Shown here one piece after another: positions 24,349 to 36,832 of a stretch of DNA of 64,000 nucleotides (the stretch's first letter is position 1; each line of letters begins with the position of its first letter). The position numbers and the translations under genes were made by a program. The notes under the pieces were generated by a model. That model did not search any database, had not been told where the DNA came from, and saw only the letters and a program-made list of their open reading frames with translations. The DNA comes from Bolinopsis microptera (lineage: Eukaryota; Ctenophora; Tentaculata; Lobata; Bolinopsidae), in contig NC_087084.1 in the NCBI RefSeq assembly GCF_026151205.1, positions 2,389,345 to 2,453,344 on the forward strand, given 5' to 3'.

Positions 24349-24486
24349 AGCAGCAGTGAGCAGCAGTGAGCAGCAGTGATAAGCAGTGATCAGCAGTGAG
24401 CAGCAGTGAGCAGCAGTGAGCAGCAGTTAGTAGCAGTGAGAAGCAGTGAGCAGCAGTGAGCAGCAGTGAGCAGCAGTGAGCAGCAG
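24349..24486. repeat. 10-bp tandem repeat cagcagtgag
   Basis: About 14 copies with minor changes (aagcagtgat, tagcagtgag). Confidence 0.95.
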
Positions 24487-24601
24487 TTTCTTTGCACTTA
24501 GCCCCTCCTGTGAACGCGTCATCTAAATTTAAAGTAAATTTAATATAAATTGAAATTCAAAAAACTAAACATCAGGCTTCGAATTGACATAGGCCGCGTG
24601 C

Positions 24602-24746
24602 CAACGAGTCCAACTTGGCGCGCGTTTTGGTAGGTTATAAACCTACAAAATATATATAATAGGGCAAATATTTTTGTAGTTTTATACTGCATTATTATTT
24701 GTAGGTTTACAACCTACCAAAATGCGCGCCGAGTTGGACTCGTCGA
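24602..24746. mobile_element. Foldback (MITE-like) element
   Basis: The left arm 24,602-24,646 (caacgagtccaacttggcgc onward) is complementary to the right arm 24,701-24,746 with a few mismatches, around a ~55-bp AT loop. Single-arm relatives lie near 23,935-24,010 and 24,785-24,840. No target duplication identified. Confidence 0.7.
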
Positions 24747-25343
24747 CGGTCCATATATGGAACAGGTATTTTACGAGTATCACCCGTTAACATTATTATA
24801 TAACCTACCAAAACGTGTGCCAAGAATTGTATTGGACTCGTTTATCGTTGCACACTCTACCCTGTGCAGCGTGTATATATACTGTATCAAATGATGGCAT
24901 TAATGTATATATATATACACACGTGTATACCTCCTTTCGCGCGCGAACGTGTATCAATGATACATGGCATAGCAGTAGTATAGTGTGATGCTTTGTATTT
25001 TCATAAAGCTCATTATTAGTGTAGCTCACTGCAGCAAAGATTTATTTTGTAGCACCTTCCTGAGAGTGAGACTCAAAATATTGACTTCAAAATACTTCTT
25101 TGCACGTGCAAATAGCGCATTTGCAATAGCGCATTCGCACGTTTAAATAATAACTTGACACTTGAAAGTCGAAATAATGTATATATTATATATGATCGAC
25201 ATGAAACAATAAGTTCAACACAGAAGAATCACAAATTTTGTGTTTTTAAGTGCGAACAAATCATCGGGAAATTCATCATACAGGTATCATCTGTGAATCA
25301 GAATACAGAACCAACATTTATTTGTGTTACATTCTTTATGCAA

Positions 25344-25610
25344 CGACGGTTCCTGGACAGATCCATGGTTCCCGACGAGAATTACCATGGTTATTGATTC
25401 CTGAAAAGAACCATGTTTCCCGAAAATAACTACGCTTCCTGAAGAAAACTATGGTTCCCGAAGAGGACCACCGTTTCCGAAGAGGACCACCGTTTCCGAA
25501 GAGGATCACCGTTCCCGAAGAAAACCACGGTTCCTGAAGCAAAATACGGTTCCTGAAGAAAATTGCGGTTCCTGGACAGAACCACGGTTCCTGAACAGAA
25601 CCACTTGAAT
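25344..25610. repeat. 18-19-bp minisatellite (gaagaggaccaccgtttcc type)
   Basis: About 14 diverged units of the form ggttcctgaagaaaaccac; best conserved around 25,460-25,540. Confidence 0.85.
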
Positions 25611-26691
25611 AAGAGATCGGGTTAGAGAATGGACGATCTTGGAACCATCGTAATTAAGTTCAAAGTTGTAACTCATTGATGTGACCACAGCAATTTGGCA
25701 GGAACATATATCCTTTACAGAATTTAAGAATCACAGTTGTTTTATGTGGATCATTTAAAGATTTAAAGGACTAGACTAAATGCTCATCATAATACTAAAA
25801 TATTCGCCAGTCCCCGCCCTTGTACGACTCAAACTGGGAATAAGTTTTATTTTTTCACATTTCTCGTGACAGGAGCTGAATTAGAGACAATGAAAGACTT
25901 TCTCCGGTATGCGATAAACTGACCAGGCAAGCGGAACAGAATAACGTTATGGGTCTGAAAACAAGCGTTCAACCGGATGTGAATGGAATATTTTAGTTTC
26001 ATTGTAGTTGCATGTCATATGCCCGGGTTAGTTGTTTGATGTTAAGACCGCTTGGGTAACTTTCTGACTCCTTTGTCTCAAACACTTGTACTTATTAAAT
26101 TTTAATACATTATTTAATAATTTTTCACAAGCATGGAGCTTCAATTCCACAGAAGTAAGTTGCAGAAGGCTACATTTTGGAGATGATGGGTCAGGGTGTA
26201 GATGCTGCAGTGGGCGTAGGCTAGACGGTAAATGGTTGTTTGAATGCCACAGTTAACGCTTCTCGTGATTATTTCATGATGTAAGCGAACAGATTTGGGT
26301 TTTTTCTGAGATCACACTTATCAATAATTACCAAATATCTATGAATTAAAAAAGGGAATTTATTAAATTGTTAAAACAGGTAATTTAATTTGTTATCTTT
26401 AAATTGATTAACAGGAATACAGTTTCATAATAATACTCAATAATAAATTCTGGAGGTCATCAGTTCACTCTTACAAGCACTGATTGGTCGCGTCGTCATG
26501 GTTTCAACTGACCCTTTATTCATATTGCACTGGAACTGTTGACGTTCTACGACTGCAGTCAAAGTTTAATTAGACAACATCCGCTAAATTTAGTAGCAAT
26601 TAATTCACATAGCACTAGAGTACACATTACTTTCCTCAGAAGTAGCTACAAACGTTGAATTAACCTCTGGAATGTTCGATCTAATGTAACT

Positions 26692-27867
26692 TTATCCAGT
26701 GGACTGGTCTTCTGAGGGCAATAAGTGATACAGATTTCCACTGATCTCCGACTCTCCCATTCTTAACTTTGCACCTTTTTCTATTCTCCCACCACTCCTT
26801 TCACTTTTATAACTGCGAGCTGTTTCACTGCGTTCAGTTTCACTTCTCATTCTGTCATTCTGTCTGCCATTCATCCGTTGACTCTCCATCGTGTCAAACT
26901 TTCCACCTGCCCGTGGAACTTCCAATTCGGATTGTAACTTCAATCTCGCCTGAGTATCAGACCCCAGATTTAAAGTTTCGGTCCTAATGGCCTCCAAGTC
27001 CAAATGCAAGGGTTGATCGGGGCTTTCTGTTCTCAAATGTAACGTTCCAGACTGTGTTCCGATAGTAAAGGTGTTGGAGTGAGAAGTCAGACCCTGACGC
27101 TGTGGATCATGAGAATATATATTGTGATCGTTAAGCCTGATCCCGTCTGTTTGTATCTCGTCATTATATCTATGGTGATCACTGATCCAGTACTGACCTG
27201 CTGATTCGTGGAGCTTCTCTCCTAGTTTCCGGGTTGCTTCAGCTCTCTCTGTATCAGAATATCCTATAGACCCCATCTGATCAGAACCCGTCAGCTTTCC
27301 GTTTGTTTGTTCCATCATTCGGAAATTATCCAGATTTGGCTTCCGATTAGAGGCTAGGAGTTGTTGCTTGCTTGGAGCACTTTCAATCACCAGGGTAGGC
27401 ACGTCACCCCCTTCTTTCTCCCCCATATCCTGAAAAATAATGCACAAAATTCAATTTCATTATTCGTAATTTAACATAATTCGCTTTTATTTGTTGGTTT
27501 TTCATCCTGTTGATCTCTTGTTGGCAGAACAAGCTCGATTTTAAAGCAAAACCACGAATCATCACCAGATACAAAATTATTCTTAAATTAGTCTTAAATC
27601 AGTCTTAAGTAATTAGTGTTAAATTAACCTCAAATTCGTCTCAAATTATTATTAAATTAACCGAAATTAGTCTTAAATTAGTGTTAAGTTAGTCTTTAAT
27701 TAGCCACAATAAATAGTCACAATGATAAGGACGATCTCACAAACCTGGTTGGAGAGGTAGCAGCGGTAGATCTTATCGTACATCATACAGAGTGTGATGA
27801 GGCAGATGCAGACCAGGATAGGACCGTATATCAACCAGTTGTGGTCTAGGGGAGCTTGGAGTTTCAT
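26692..27867 (-). CDS. Unrecognised single-pass membrane protein, two exons, 286 aa
   Basis: Exon 1 (27867-27745, 41 codons) encodes MKLQAPLDHN, then a hydrophobic segment WLIYGPILVCICLITLCMMY (residues 11-30) followed by DKIYRCYLSNQ. GTTTGT follows. Exon 2 (27429-26692) begins DMGEKEGGDV after TTTTTCAG and ends TGA, in phase 0. The short N-terminus, the basic and cysteine-containing flank and the long hydrophilic Ser/Arg/Glu-rich tail suggest a single-pass protein with a cytoplasmic, probably disordered tail. It has no signal peptide. AATAAA on the minus strand at 26,520-26,515 could serve polyadenylation. I recognise no family. The open 245-codon last exon with a matching first exon supports a real gene. 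Confidence 0.6.
27430..27744 (-). other. Intron of the membrane-protein gene
   Basis: 315 bp; low-complexity runs of ttaaattagtc-like words between 27,575 and 27,700. Confidence 0.55.
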
Positions 27868-28919
27868 GTGTACGGTGGTTTGAAATTGTGCGTAAATGCA
27901 GCCAATCAAAACACAGTATTCACGCCACGTGACACAAACTAACCAATCAGAGCACAGTAGGATGTGTACGGTGGTTTGAAATCGTGTGCTCCTGTTAGTG
28001 TAATCCTATCAGGAGCTCCAAAAATCTCAGACAAGTTAAACGTTAAATGTTAGTTAAGACGTGTCCAGACAGGTTTGAAGAGGTGTGAAAAGTTCGAAGA
28101 ATTTTTTGTGCTCGGATTAAATCAAGAATCTTTAATGAGTCACCATGCCGACACCATTTCAAAGAGGGGATGTATATAGTGAAGACAGGACTCGAGGAGA
28201 AGTTATTGTATATTTACTATTTCAGGGCGATTGGTAATGGGAGCTTATCTTTATCTTAACTTTTTAGAGAGTGATGATAAGTAACCTTAATTTCATGGGA
28301 AAGTTTGTGAGCAAAGATTTAAGAATATTATGATTAATCAATTTCTAATAACTTAATTTGAAAAGATCTGACGCTGTTTATTCTGTTCTATAGAACTGAC
28401 ATTTTGCAAACACAAGAAGAACTTGACTCTGCTGTAATCTGAAAAATGGAGCTAACCACAGATAAAACTTATACTTACACTCTAATGACATGATCAATGA
28501 CGAATGATCATCCATGCTCGATCAATCTGAACAACACAAATGATTCTGTCGGTAAAATATCATAATTTATCTATTATAAAGGCCTACGTTTTTAACTTCT
28601 CACGCAACCAGAATTTTTGAATTTACTATCATTATCAGGTTATTATTGTAATGATATAGCTGTTATCTAAGTAAATATAGTAGTAGTTATGCTATAAGTA
28701 TATGATATCATATAGTAGTTATATACCTGTTGTCACTGAATCATGACGTTTTAACAAGATGATATCATATACATAGCTATATTAATATACTTATACTGAC
28801 TATTTTTAGTTTATTCATTATTGTTCAGCAAAGCACGCATAAAATAAAATTATTGGTGGAATGAAGTAAAAATATAAAGGTCATAAAAAGGCTTTCTACT
28901 ACTTAATATTAATGCCGAC

Positions 28920-30010
28920 ATGATAGCAGTATAAAAGTATAAACCATGAAACTAGACACTTAGATACAAAACGTATTTCAACCTCGAAAGTCGATATCTC
29001 GAAAACTGTAACGTTTAAAACTGCAGAAAAAATATGGTTAATTTGCACCACTGTTATAGCAACCTACTGGCAAGTTTTCCCATGTTCTTGACACTACCGC
29101 TAGCTCCGATATCTATAACCTCGGTTTTAGGGCTGTCCACCTGAATGTTCCCTCTTCCTCCCCCTTTACCTCCTCCTGCTCCTTTACACCACACACCTCC
29201 CACCTGCGCAGTTCAGAGTCAGAGTCAGAGTCAGAGTCAGAGTCAGAGTCAGAGTCAGAGTCAGAGTCAGAGTCAGAGTCAGAGTCAGAGTCAGAGTCAG
29301 AGTCAGAGTCAGAGTCAGAGTCAGAGTCAGAGTCAGAGTCAGAGTCAGAGTCAGAGTCAGAGTCAGAGTCAGAGTCAGAGTCAGAGTCAGAGTCAGAGTC
29401 AGAGTCAGAGTCAGAGTCAGAGTCAGAGTCAGAGTCAGAGTCAGAGTCAGAGTCAGAGTCAGAGTCAGAGTCAGAGTCAGAGTCAGAGTCAGAGTCAGAG
29501 TCAGAGTCAGAGTCAGAGTCAGAGTCAGAGTCAGAGTCAGAGTCAGAGTCAGAGTCAGAGTCAGAGTCAGAGTCAGAGTCAGAGTCAGAGTCAGAGTCAG
29601 AGTCAGAGTCAGAGTCAGAGTCAGAGTCAGAGTCAGAGTCAGAGTCAGAGTCAGAGTCAGAGTCAGAGTCAGAGTCAGAGTCAGAGTCAGAGTCAGAGTC
29701 AGAGTCAGAGTCAGAGTCAGAGTCAGAGTCAGAGTCAGAGTCAGAGTCAGAGTCAGAGTCAGAGTCAGAGTCAGAGTCAGAGTCAGAGTCAGAGTCAGAG
29801 TCAGAGTCAGAGTCAGAGTCAGAGTCAGAGTCAGAGTCAGAGTCAGAGTCAGAGTCAGAGTTAAGTTTATGTTATAAGTTATGTTACCAACTTGGCAACG
29901 TAAAGATTTCTGACGACCCTAATCTAGCTACTGCCTCTAATCTCAAGATGAAGGCAATATTCTCTTACCAGTATAAAGAACAGAAAAGTGTTGCTGAGTG
30001 TACCCGCCAT
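28920..30010 (-). CDS. Doubtful small gene with signal-peptide-like first exon
   Basis: ATG at 30,010 opens [14 protein letters not shown] and ends exactly at a GTAAGAG donor (29,969). Across a long TCAGAG microsatellite, an acceptor-like CAG at 29,141 opens [19 protein letters not shown], ending before GTAGGT at 29,067. A further CTGCAG at 29,021 opens [18 protein letters not shown] in matching phase. Phases fit (0, then 1), and the pieces could form a short secreted protein. No homology is recognised, and such chains can arise by chance. Confidence 0.22.
29213..29861. repeat. Perfect hexanucleotide microsatellite (TCAGAG), ~108 copies
   Basis: 649 bp with no interruption that I can see. 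It reads Ser-Gln repeats on the plus strand, which is a by-product of the six-base period. Confidence 0.98.
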
Positions 30011-30989
30011 AGCTCTGTAAGAAAACAATTGATATCAGTTTGAAATATTATAAGCTGTGAATAAAATAATAACTTTTGTGCATGAGAAATGTTAAAATAA
30101 TAACTAGGAATGTAATGTGGGACAAATGATTTTATGTTTTATTTTTATTTAATGAAATACTGAAAAGAGATTTTTGGAATAAGGCGATACCAGATTGAAG
30201 GTTCTTATAGTAACTGCAACCAATGAAGAATTCAGGAAGGCAAAGATTATAAAAACAAATTTCTGCACATACTGGTGGTAAATATTAAGATTTGAGACCT
30301 CTATCATAAGTGACCAAATAATATTGATTTATGACCACTAATGAATTTGATCGGCCACTAATGAATACCACCAAAACACTGTATAATCTATATTCTGCAT
30401 GGAGCAACAAATACGACAAAAAAATGCGTGCCAAAAGCAAACCACAGCAGAATTTAATAACTTGGCCGGACCCTTTTCTAGTCATTAGTCATTAATTCGG
30501 AGTTGTGTGTGCTGCAGCAAGCATCAATGTGATATTGGTAAACAGTCAGTGAAATTAGTTGTCCGGTCGACGGGCAGAAACGAACTGGCTTTGTTCAAAC
30601 TAAATGCCGACTACGATGATTGAGGTGGCTTCTTTTAAAATTTTCAAGTCAAACAAATTTATAAATTTGTCTGTATAGAATGAAATGAGGTATTACTATT
30701 AATTGTATCTTGCTCATGTCGTAGGCTCGATAAGTAAAGTTTTAGAAAAGTTTTGCAAAAATGACGATCACAAAAATATTTGTAAAATATTCACAAAGCA
30801 AAGGATTTGTATAGCTAAAAGTAAAATGAGTCCTCGGGGGTCTAGTTTAGACGATTTAGACAGACGTGGTATCGGGATCCTATTACTTTAATCGAATAAC
30901 AGCTGGCAATTCAATATCCTATAACCATGTGCAGGTAAATTTTTATTATTTCATCACAGTATTAAATTATTGACGGACACCCATACCGT

Positions 30990-32920
30990 ATACCACATAC
31001 GAGGGGGCAAGCGTGAAGTATAACGGCCCCCATACTATTACTAGATACGAGGGGGTAAGCGTGAAGTATAACGGCCCCCCATACTATTACTAGATACGAG
31101 GGGGTAAGGGTGGAGTATAACGGCCCCATACTATTACTAGATACGAGGGGGTAAGGGTGGAGTATAACGGCCCCCATACTATTACTAGATACGAGGGGGT
31201 AAGGGTGGAGTATAACGGCCCCCATACTATTACTAGATACGAGGGGGTAAGCGTGAAGTATAACGGCCCCCCATACTATTACTAGATACGAGGGGGTAAG
31301 CGTGAAGTATAAAGGACCCCATACTATCACTAGATACGAGGGGGTAAGGGTGGAGTATAACGGATACGAGGGGGCAAGCGTGAAGTATAAAGGCCCCCAT
31401 ACCGTATACCACATACGAGGGGCTAAGGGTGGAGTATAACGGCCCCAATACTATTACTAGATACGAGGGGGTAAGCGTGAAGTATAACGGCCCCCATACT
31501 ATTACTAGATACGAGGGGGTAAGCGTGAAGTATAAAGGACCCCATACTATCACTAGATACGAGGGGGTAAGGGTGGAGTATAACGGCCCCCATACTATTA
31601 CTAGATATGAGGGGGTAAGCGTGGAGTATAACGGCCCCCATACTATTACTAGATACGAGGGGGCAAGCGTGAAGTATAAAGGCCCCCATACCGTATACCA
31701 CATACGAGGGGCTAAGGGTGGAGTATAACGGCCCCCATACTATTACTAGATACGAGGGGGTAAGCGTGAAGTATAACGGCCCCCATACTATTACTAGATA
31801 CGAGGGGGTAAGCGTGGAGTATAACGGCCCCCATACTATTACTAGATACGAGGGGGTAAGCGTGAAGTATACAGGACCCCATACTATTACTAGATACGAG
31901 GGGGTAAGCGTGAAGTATAACGGCCCCCATACTATTACTAGATATGAGGGGGTAAGCGTGGAGTATAACGGCCCCCATACTATTATTAGATACGAGGGGG
32001 TAAGGGTGGAGTATAACGGCCCCCATACTATTACTAGATACGAGGGGGTAAGCGTGGAGTATAACGGCCCCGGCCATACTATTATTAGATACGAGGGGGT
32101 AAGCGTTGAGTATAACGACCTTCATACTATTATTAGATACGAAGGGGTAAGCGTGAAGTATAACGGCCCCCATTAGCTATTACTAGATACGAGGGGGTAA
32201 GGGTGGAGTATAACGGCCCCCATACTATTACTAGATACGAGGGGGTAAGGGTGGAGTATAACGACCCCCATACTATTACTAGATACGAGGGGGTAAGGGT
32301 GGAGTATAACGGCCCCATACTATTACTAGATACGAGGGGGTAAGGGTGGAGTATAACGGCCCCATACTATTACTAGATACGAGGGGGTAAGGGTGGAGTA
32401 TAACGGCCCCATACTATTACTAGATACGAGGGGGTAAGGGTGGAGTATAACGGCCCCCATACTATTACTAGATACGAGGGGGTAAGGGTGGAGTATAACG
32501 ACCCCCATACTATTACTAGATACGAGGGGGTAAGGGTGGAGTATAACGGCCCCATACTATTACTAGATACGAGGGGGTAAGGGTGGAGTATAACGGCCCC
32601 ATACTATTACTAGATACGAGGGGGTAAGGGTGGAGTATAACGGCCCCATACTATTACTAGATACGAGGGGGTAAGGGTGGAGTATAACGGCCCCCATACT
32701 ATTACTAGATACGAGAGGGTAAGGGTGGAGTATAACGGCCCCCATACTATTACTAGATACGAGGGAGTAAGGGTGGAGTATAACGGCCCCCATACCGTAT
32801 ACCACATACGAGGGGGTAAGGGTTGAGTATAACGGCCCCCATACTATTACTAGATACGAGGGGGTAAGCGTGAAGTATAACGACCCCCATACTATTACTA
32901 GATACGAGGGGGTAAGGGTG
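30990..32920. repeat. 1.9-kb minisatellite, 47-48-bp unit, ~40 copies
   Basis: The unit runs agatacgagggggtaagcgt, gaagtataacgg, then a run of 4-6 C and atactattact. The C-run length changes the unit between 47 and 48 bp. At least four units carry the variant ccgtataccacatacgag at irregular spacing. On the plus strand each unit has a donor-like GGTAAGCG or GGTAAGGG, but no adjoining exon was recognised. Confidence 0.96.
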
Positions 32921-34028
32921 ATGTACGGGACCGTACCCTCCTCCTTTTGGTTACGACCTGAAGGAGTACCGCTATATAATTACAGAAACTAGATACTTAA
33001 CGGTTCTAAAGCAAGCCTCAAAACATCCAATGCTGCAGTTTCAATATAACTATATAAGGTGGTTTTTCAGCACGTCAACATCAAAGTTATTACATATTTA
33101 AGGAAATACTTTCCGTAGATGATGCAAAATTCCTCAATTTAATATTCAAAAAATTTGGCACTTGTATGATTTTTGTTTTGATTTAAAAAAAAATGCATGA
33201 TAAAAAGGGCCAATTATCACTACTTTCATGGCCTCAATGAAGTAATCAAGATGACGATAATACCGTACCAGATGACGTACCGTGTATACAAGCCGTGTAT
33301 AAACAGAAAGCAATATCAAAGAATATATGGGTAATTCGCCGACCAGAACATACCGACCAGAATACTCTGTCAACTCATCGTTAAAATCGTCAGCTGCTCA
33401 ACCAATTGGAGTAGAATCCTCTAAAACTGCAGCCAATCAGAACACAGTACTTTCAAACCAGAAGATATGATCATGGTTTTCGAGAATAACATGGCATATA
33501 AACAAAAAGCAATAATGTATTTCCTTAATTCTTCATTCGTCATGTCAATCACATGCCGGCTGTTTTTAGCTTAAACCACTTTTAATTTTTATCGACGCAC
33601 TGGACCAATCTTAATATGTAAAATAAATATGTATAATAAATCCTATGTTGTTATCTGATGCAGAACGTGCAAGGCTCCATGTTTAATATTTATATTGGCA
33701 GCTAGCCGTTGTGAGATAAAATGATGAGAGGTTAACGTTAGGTGATGAAGGGAGCTGAGGTAGTGGACTAATGAAATGAAATAATGTCCTGGTATAATAC
33801 CGCCCATATGGTTAGCAACTGACACAAGTGCCAGGTACTAACCATGTCAGAGCGGTTCTAAATGGTGAGGTGAAAATATTCAGCAACACACAACTATCGA
33901 TTATCTCAAAAAACGAATCTATTCAGAAAATACCACTTTCTATATCATATAGTTATCATATGAAATTTATAAAAAGTTCATGTTCTAGTCATGATCTGTC
34001 GATGTTTTTAAGGAATGTTTGAAGTATC

Positions 34029-34202
34029 ATGACGGTGACTGGATCTGAGCCAAAGTCCCGTCGTAAGTATTGCTGGATATGTGACAGCGTGAATGATCCT
34101 TTATCACATCTGGGCAATATCGAATTCTTTCAGCATGCATGTCACATGTACCATCTCAAGCTTCACAGGTCGGTGGTAGGAGAGGAATTAAGCGTCACCT
34201 AG
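34029..34202 (+). other. 57-codon open frame with CxxC and H/C spacing, probable transposon remnant
   Basis: The frame has KYCWICDSVNDPL followed by FFQHACHMYHLKLH, a possible zinc-binding pattern. It lies beside a dispersed repeat (33,829-33,883) that also occurs near the PLXDC start, so a mobile-element origin is likeliest. Confidence 0.25.
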
Positions 34203-34358
34203 TGGACCATGAAGTCTGGCGGCGGCTAAAGACCAAAGCTTCTGCTTGGCGTTGCTTCCTATCCTACGTAACTGTTCCTCAGTCCTCACCCTTCCCACTG
34301 TTAAAGTGCTAAGTTACACCCCCTTACACCCTCTAATAACGTGCTAAACAACACAGTA

Positions 34359-34545
34359 TAGACAGCCATTATGCACGCACTAGACAGCCATTATGCACGC
34401 ACTAGACAGCCATTATGCACGCACTAGACAGCCATTATGCACGCACTAGAAGTAGACAGCCATTATGCACGCACTAGAAGTAGACAGCCATTATGCACGC
34501 ACTAGACAGCCATTATGCACGCACTAGACAGCCATTATGCACGCT
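34359..34545. repeat. 22-bp minisatellite (tagacagccattatgcacgcac)
   Basis: About eight copies; two carry a 6-bp insertion (agaagt before the unit). Confidence 0.95.
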
Positions 34546-36160
34546 GAAGACCGAATTAACCAGAAAATTACGGGATATTTTACAGCATCTATACAATTAA
34601 GTGCCATGGATACTGGCGATAATGAATTAATACAACTCGGGAATCTTATAATTAAATGTTTCAAAAATACAACCTAACGATCAAGGTAAACCTATGACAT
34701 TAAAAGATTAAACATAAATCAATTAAAATGTATTTGTGTAGATGCGTCACAAATGACTGAGATATAATGGCATTGAGTTGCAGTCAGCAATTTGGTGTGA
34801 AACGTAATATAAGAATATAGTAGCATAAAATACTACCGTTTGAATCTTTATAAGCAGTAAAATATGAGGACATTTACCGATTGTTGAAATAGCGTCGTAA
34901 CAGTTTCGTTGCACTTATAAAAAGGGGTTTGAGTTTAGCCTCATTCCGACTGAATAAAAGCGGCCATTATTTCAAAAGAGGTAAATTAATTAAACAGAAA
35001 TTATATAGGAATTAAACATGACTTGGTCTTGAAAGTTCGCCAGAAATTAAGAAATAAAATAAATACAATACTTAAATCTGAACAAAGTACGACTCTTTAA
35101 ATGTAGCGGTCTGCACTAGCTGTGGCATAGATTTATTCGTAAAAGTGAAGCAGTTTTAAAATCTCATACTAATCCTTTTTAAAATGTGAGCGGATAAATT
35201 CTTTACAATTGTTTAGGATACAGAATATCCGGATTCATAAAGGGAAATAGTGAATACGTATACCTATTTCTATCTGTCGCCTGGATTTGTACAAAACGAC
35301 AGACTACAGAGTAGAGCAAATAATATTAAACCTAATCAGAGACGAAACAAAGAGACCTCAGTTTGTTTCGAATAGCAGCGCTAGCATGCACTAGGCACAT
35401 GTGCCACTTCATCCTTCTTCGATCCAGTAACCACTCTAGAAGTTCTCTCGAAGTTTCCAGAAGTAGTAGGACAGACAGAGAAGATATGCAAATGAAACAT
35501 TAATATCAACGTGCACCATATGGACAAAAGTGCTTCCTAAAATTCGAGCTAGAACTTATAGAAGTATCGAGATATAGGCATATCCTAGTACATTCACACA
35601 AACAACCAACATCGGTCTACCAAACTTCACAGATCTGATTATCAAACAGCTCTTTATAGGTACAATTTTATTTTAAAATTTTATGATTTGTCACTTTTTT
35701 CAATGCCCCATTATTTTGATGACGGAATGCTTACAAATTATAAATTCCATGAAAATGAGAACAATGATCGTGATCGTGTCGAATGTCGATTAGCAATTGA
35801 AGAACCGACTGGATGTTGAATCCGGTTTCGTCCGGATATTTGGCTTTAATGTCCGGTTTCGGTCCTTTATTCAAGAATTTTGCCGGATTTATTCAACCGG
35901 AAATTTGAAAAAAATGTATTTGTGAAATCCTGAAATGCATATTTTCGTCGAAATGTTTGACTCAAATCCTTGGAAAATTATGCTTTTTATATAATATCGA
36001 GGTAAAACATCTTTTAAGAATACCGAACGGTAGCAATTATACTAATACTAATAGTCATTATTACAATCCAGTTTTGGCTCCGATTCATTGATTCTAAAAA
36101 TGAGAACTATTGTTGTGCAGCCTGATTAAAACGACTCAATTAATACGTTCACCTGCAGCT

Positions 36161-36465
36161 CAGTGGCGTAACGACGTTGCCTGTTGGCCCCCCGCCGAAA
36201 TAGCGCCCCCTTTTGGCGCCCCTTTCCCTTTTGGTGCCCCTCCCTAAAATTGAACAAATTAGCCTTAGGTGATTTTAATTTAGAGGATACGCCGGTAAAA
36301 TTTCTAAAAAAGTGTGTATCTAGAGCAAAACGCGCAGTTTTGCTAGTACTTTAGTTAAGTTTTCGAAATTGTCCCACATTCAAACGACGATTTGGCGCCC
36401 CCCTTAGACGGCGCCCCCCCCCCCCCCGCACAGCGGGGTCAGCGGGGCCTTTCGTTACGCCACCG
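36161..36465. mobile_element. hAT-type MITE, 305 bp, 8-bp target duplication
   Basis: Ends are CAGTGGCGTAACGA and its near-complement (CGGTGGCGTAACGA read inward). The flanks ctgcagct at 36153-36160 and 36466-36473 are identical. An 8-bp duplication and ends fitting YARNG are typical of hAT. The interior has poly-C and gcgccc-rich runs. A second copy in the opposite orientation lies at 63,007-63,353. Confidence 0.82.
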
Positions 36466-36732
36466 CTGCAGCTCCATGCGGGGCAAGTAATATTGTGACT
36501 CAGGAACTTGTATTATGCCAGATGCCTGCTGGCTTGATTCGGAAACTATATGTGTTCTCGATATTCAGACCTGCATGATAAGACGGGAATTACTGTCTCA
36601 CACGTGCAATCGCGCTTCAGCAGCGGTCTATAGTTTGATATGCCAATTGCATGTCATTATTACTTCTGCGCTGCTAATTACTTATCTACTTTTGTTGCTA
36701 CGACATCAAGTCGTAATATCGGGGGCAACGTC

Positions 36733-36832
36733 GACCGGTACAATGCCGACCGGCTTATGTCCGGCTATTAGTATTAAACGCCTAAAAGCTATTAGCCGGC
36801 TAATATAATAGCTGGTAGGCATTGTACCTACT
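36733..36832. repeat. Foldback of ~100 bp
   Basis: GGTACAATGCCGACCGG faces an inverted GCTGGTAGGCATTGTACC; the inner arms share ccggctaatag-type sequence. Confidence 0.65.

Noticed and set aside
29145-29864. 239-codon Ser-Gln frame
   Set aside because: It is the translation of a perfect hexanucleotide microsatellite.
30962-32807. Multiple frames (60-156 codons) in the 47-48-bp array
   Set aside because: They are repeat by-products, broken wherever C-run length changes the unit to 47 bp.
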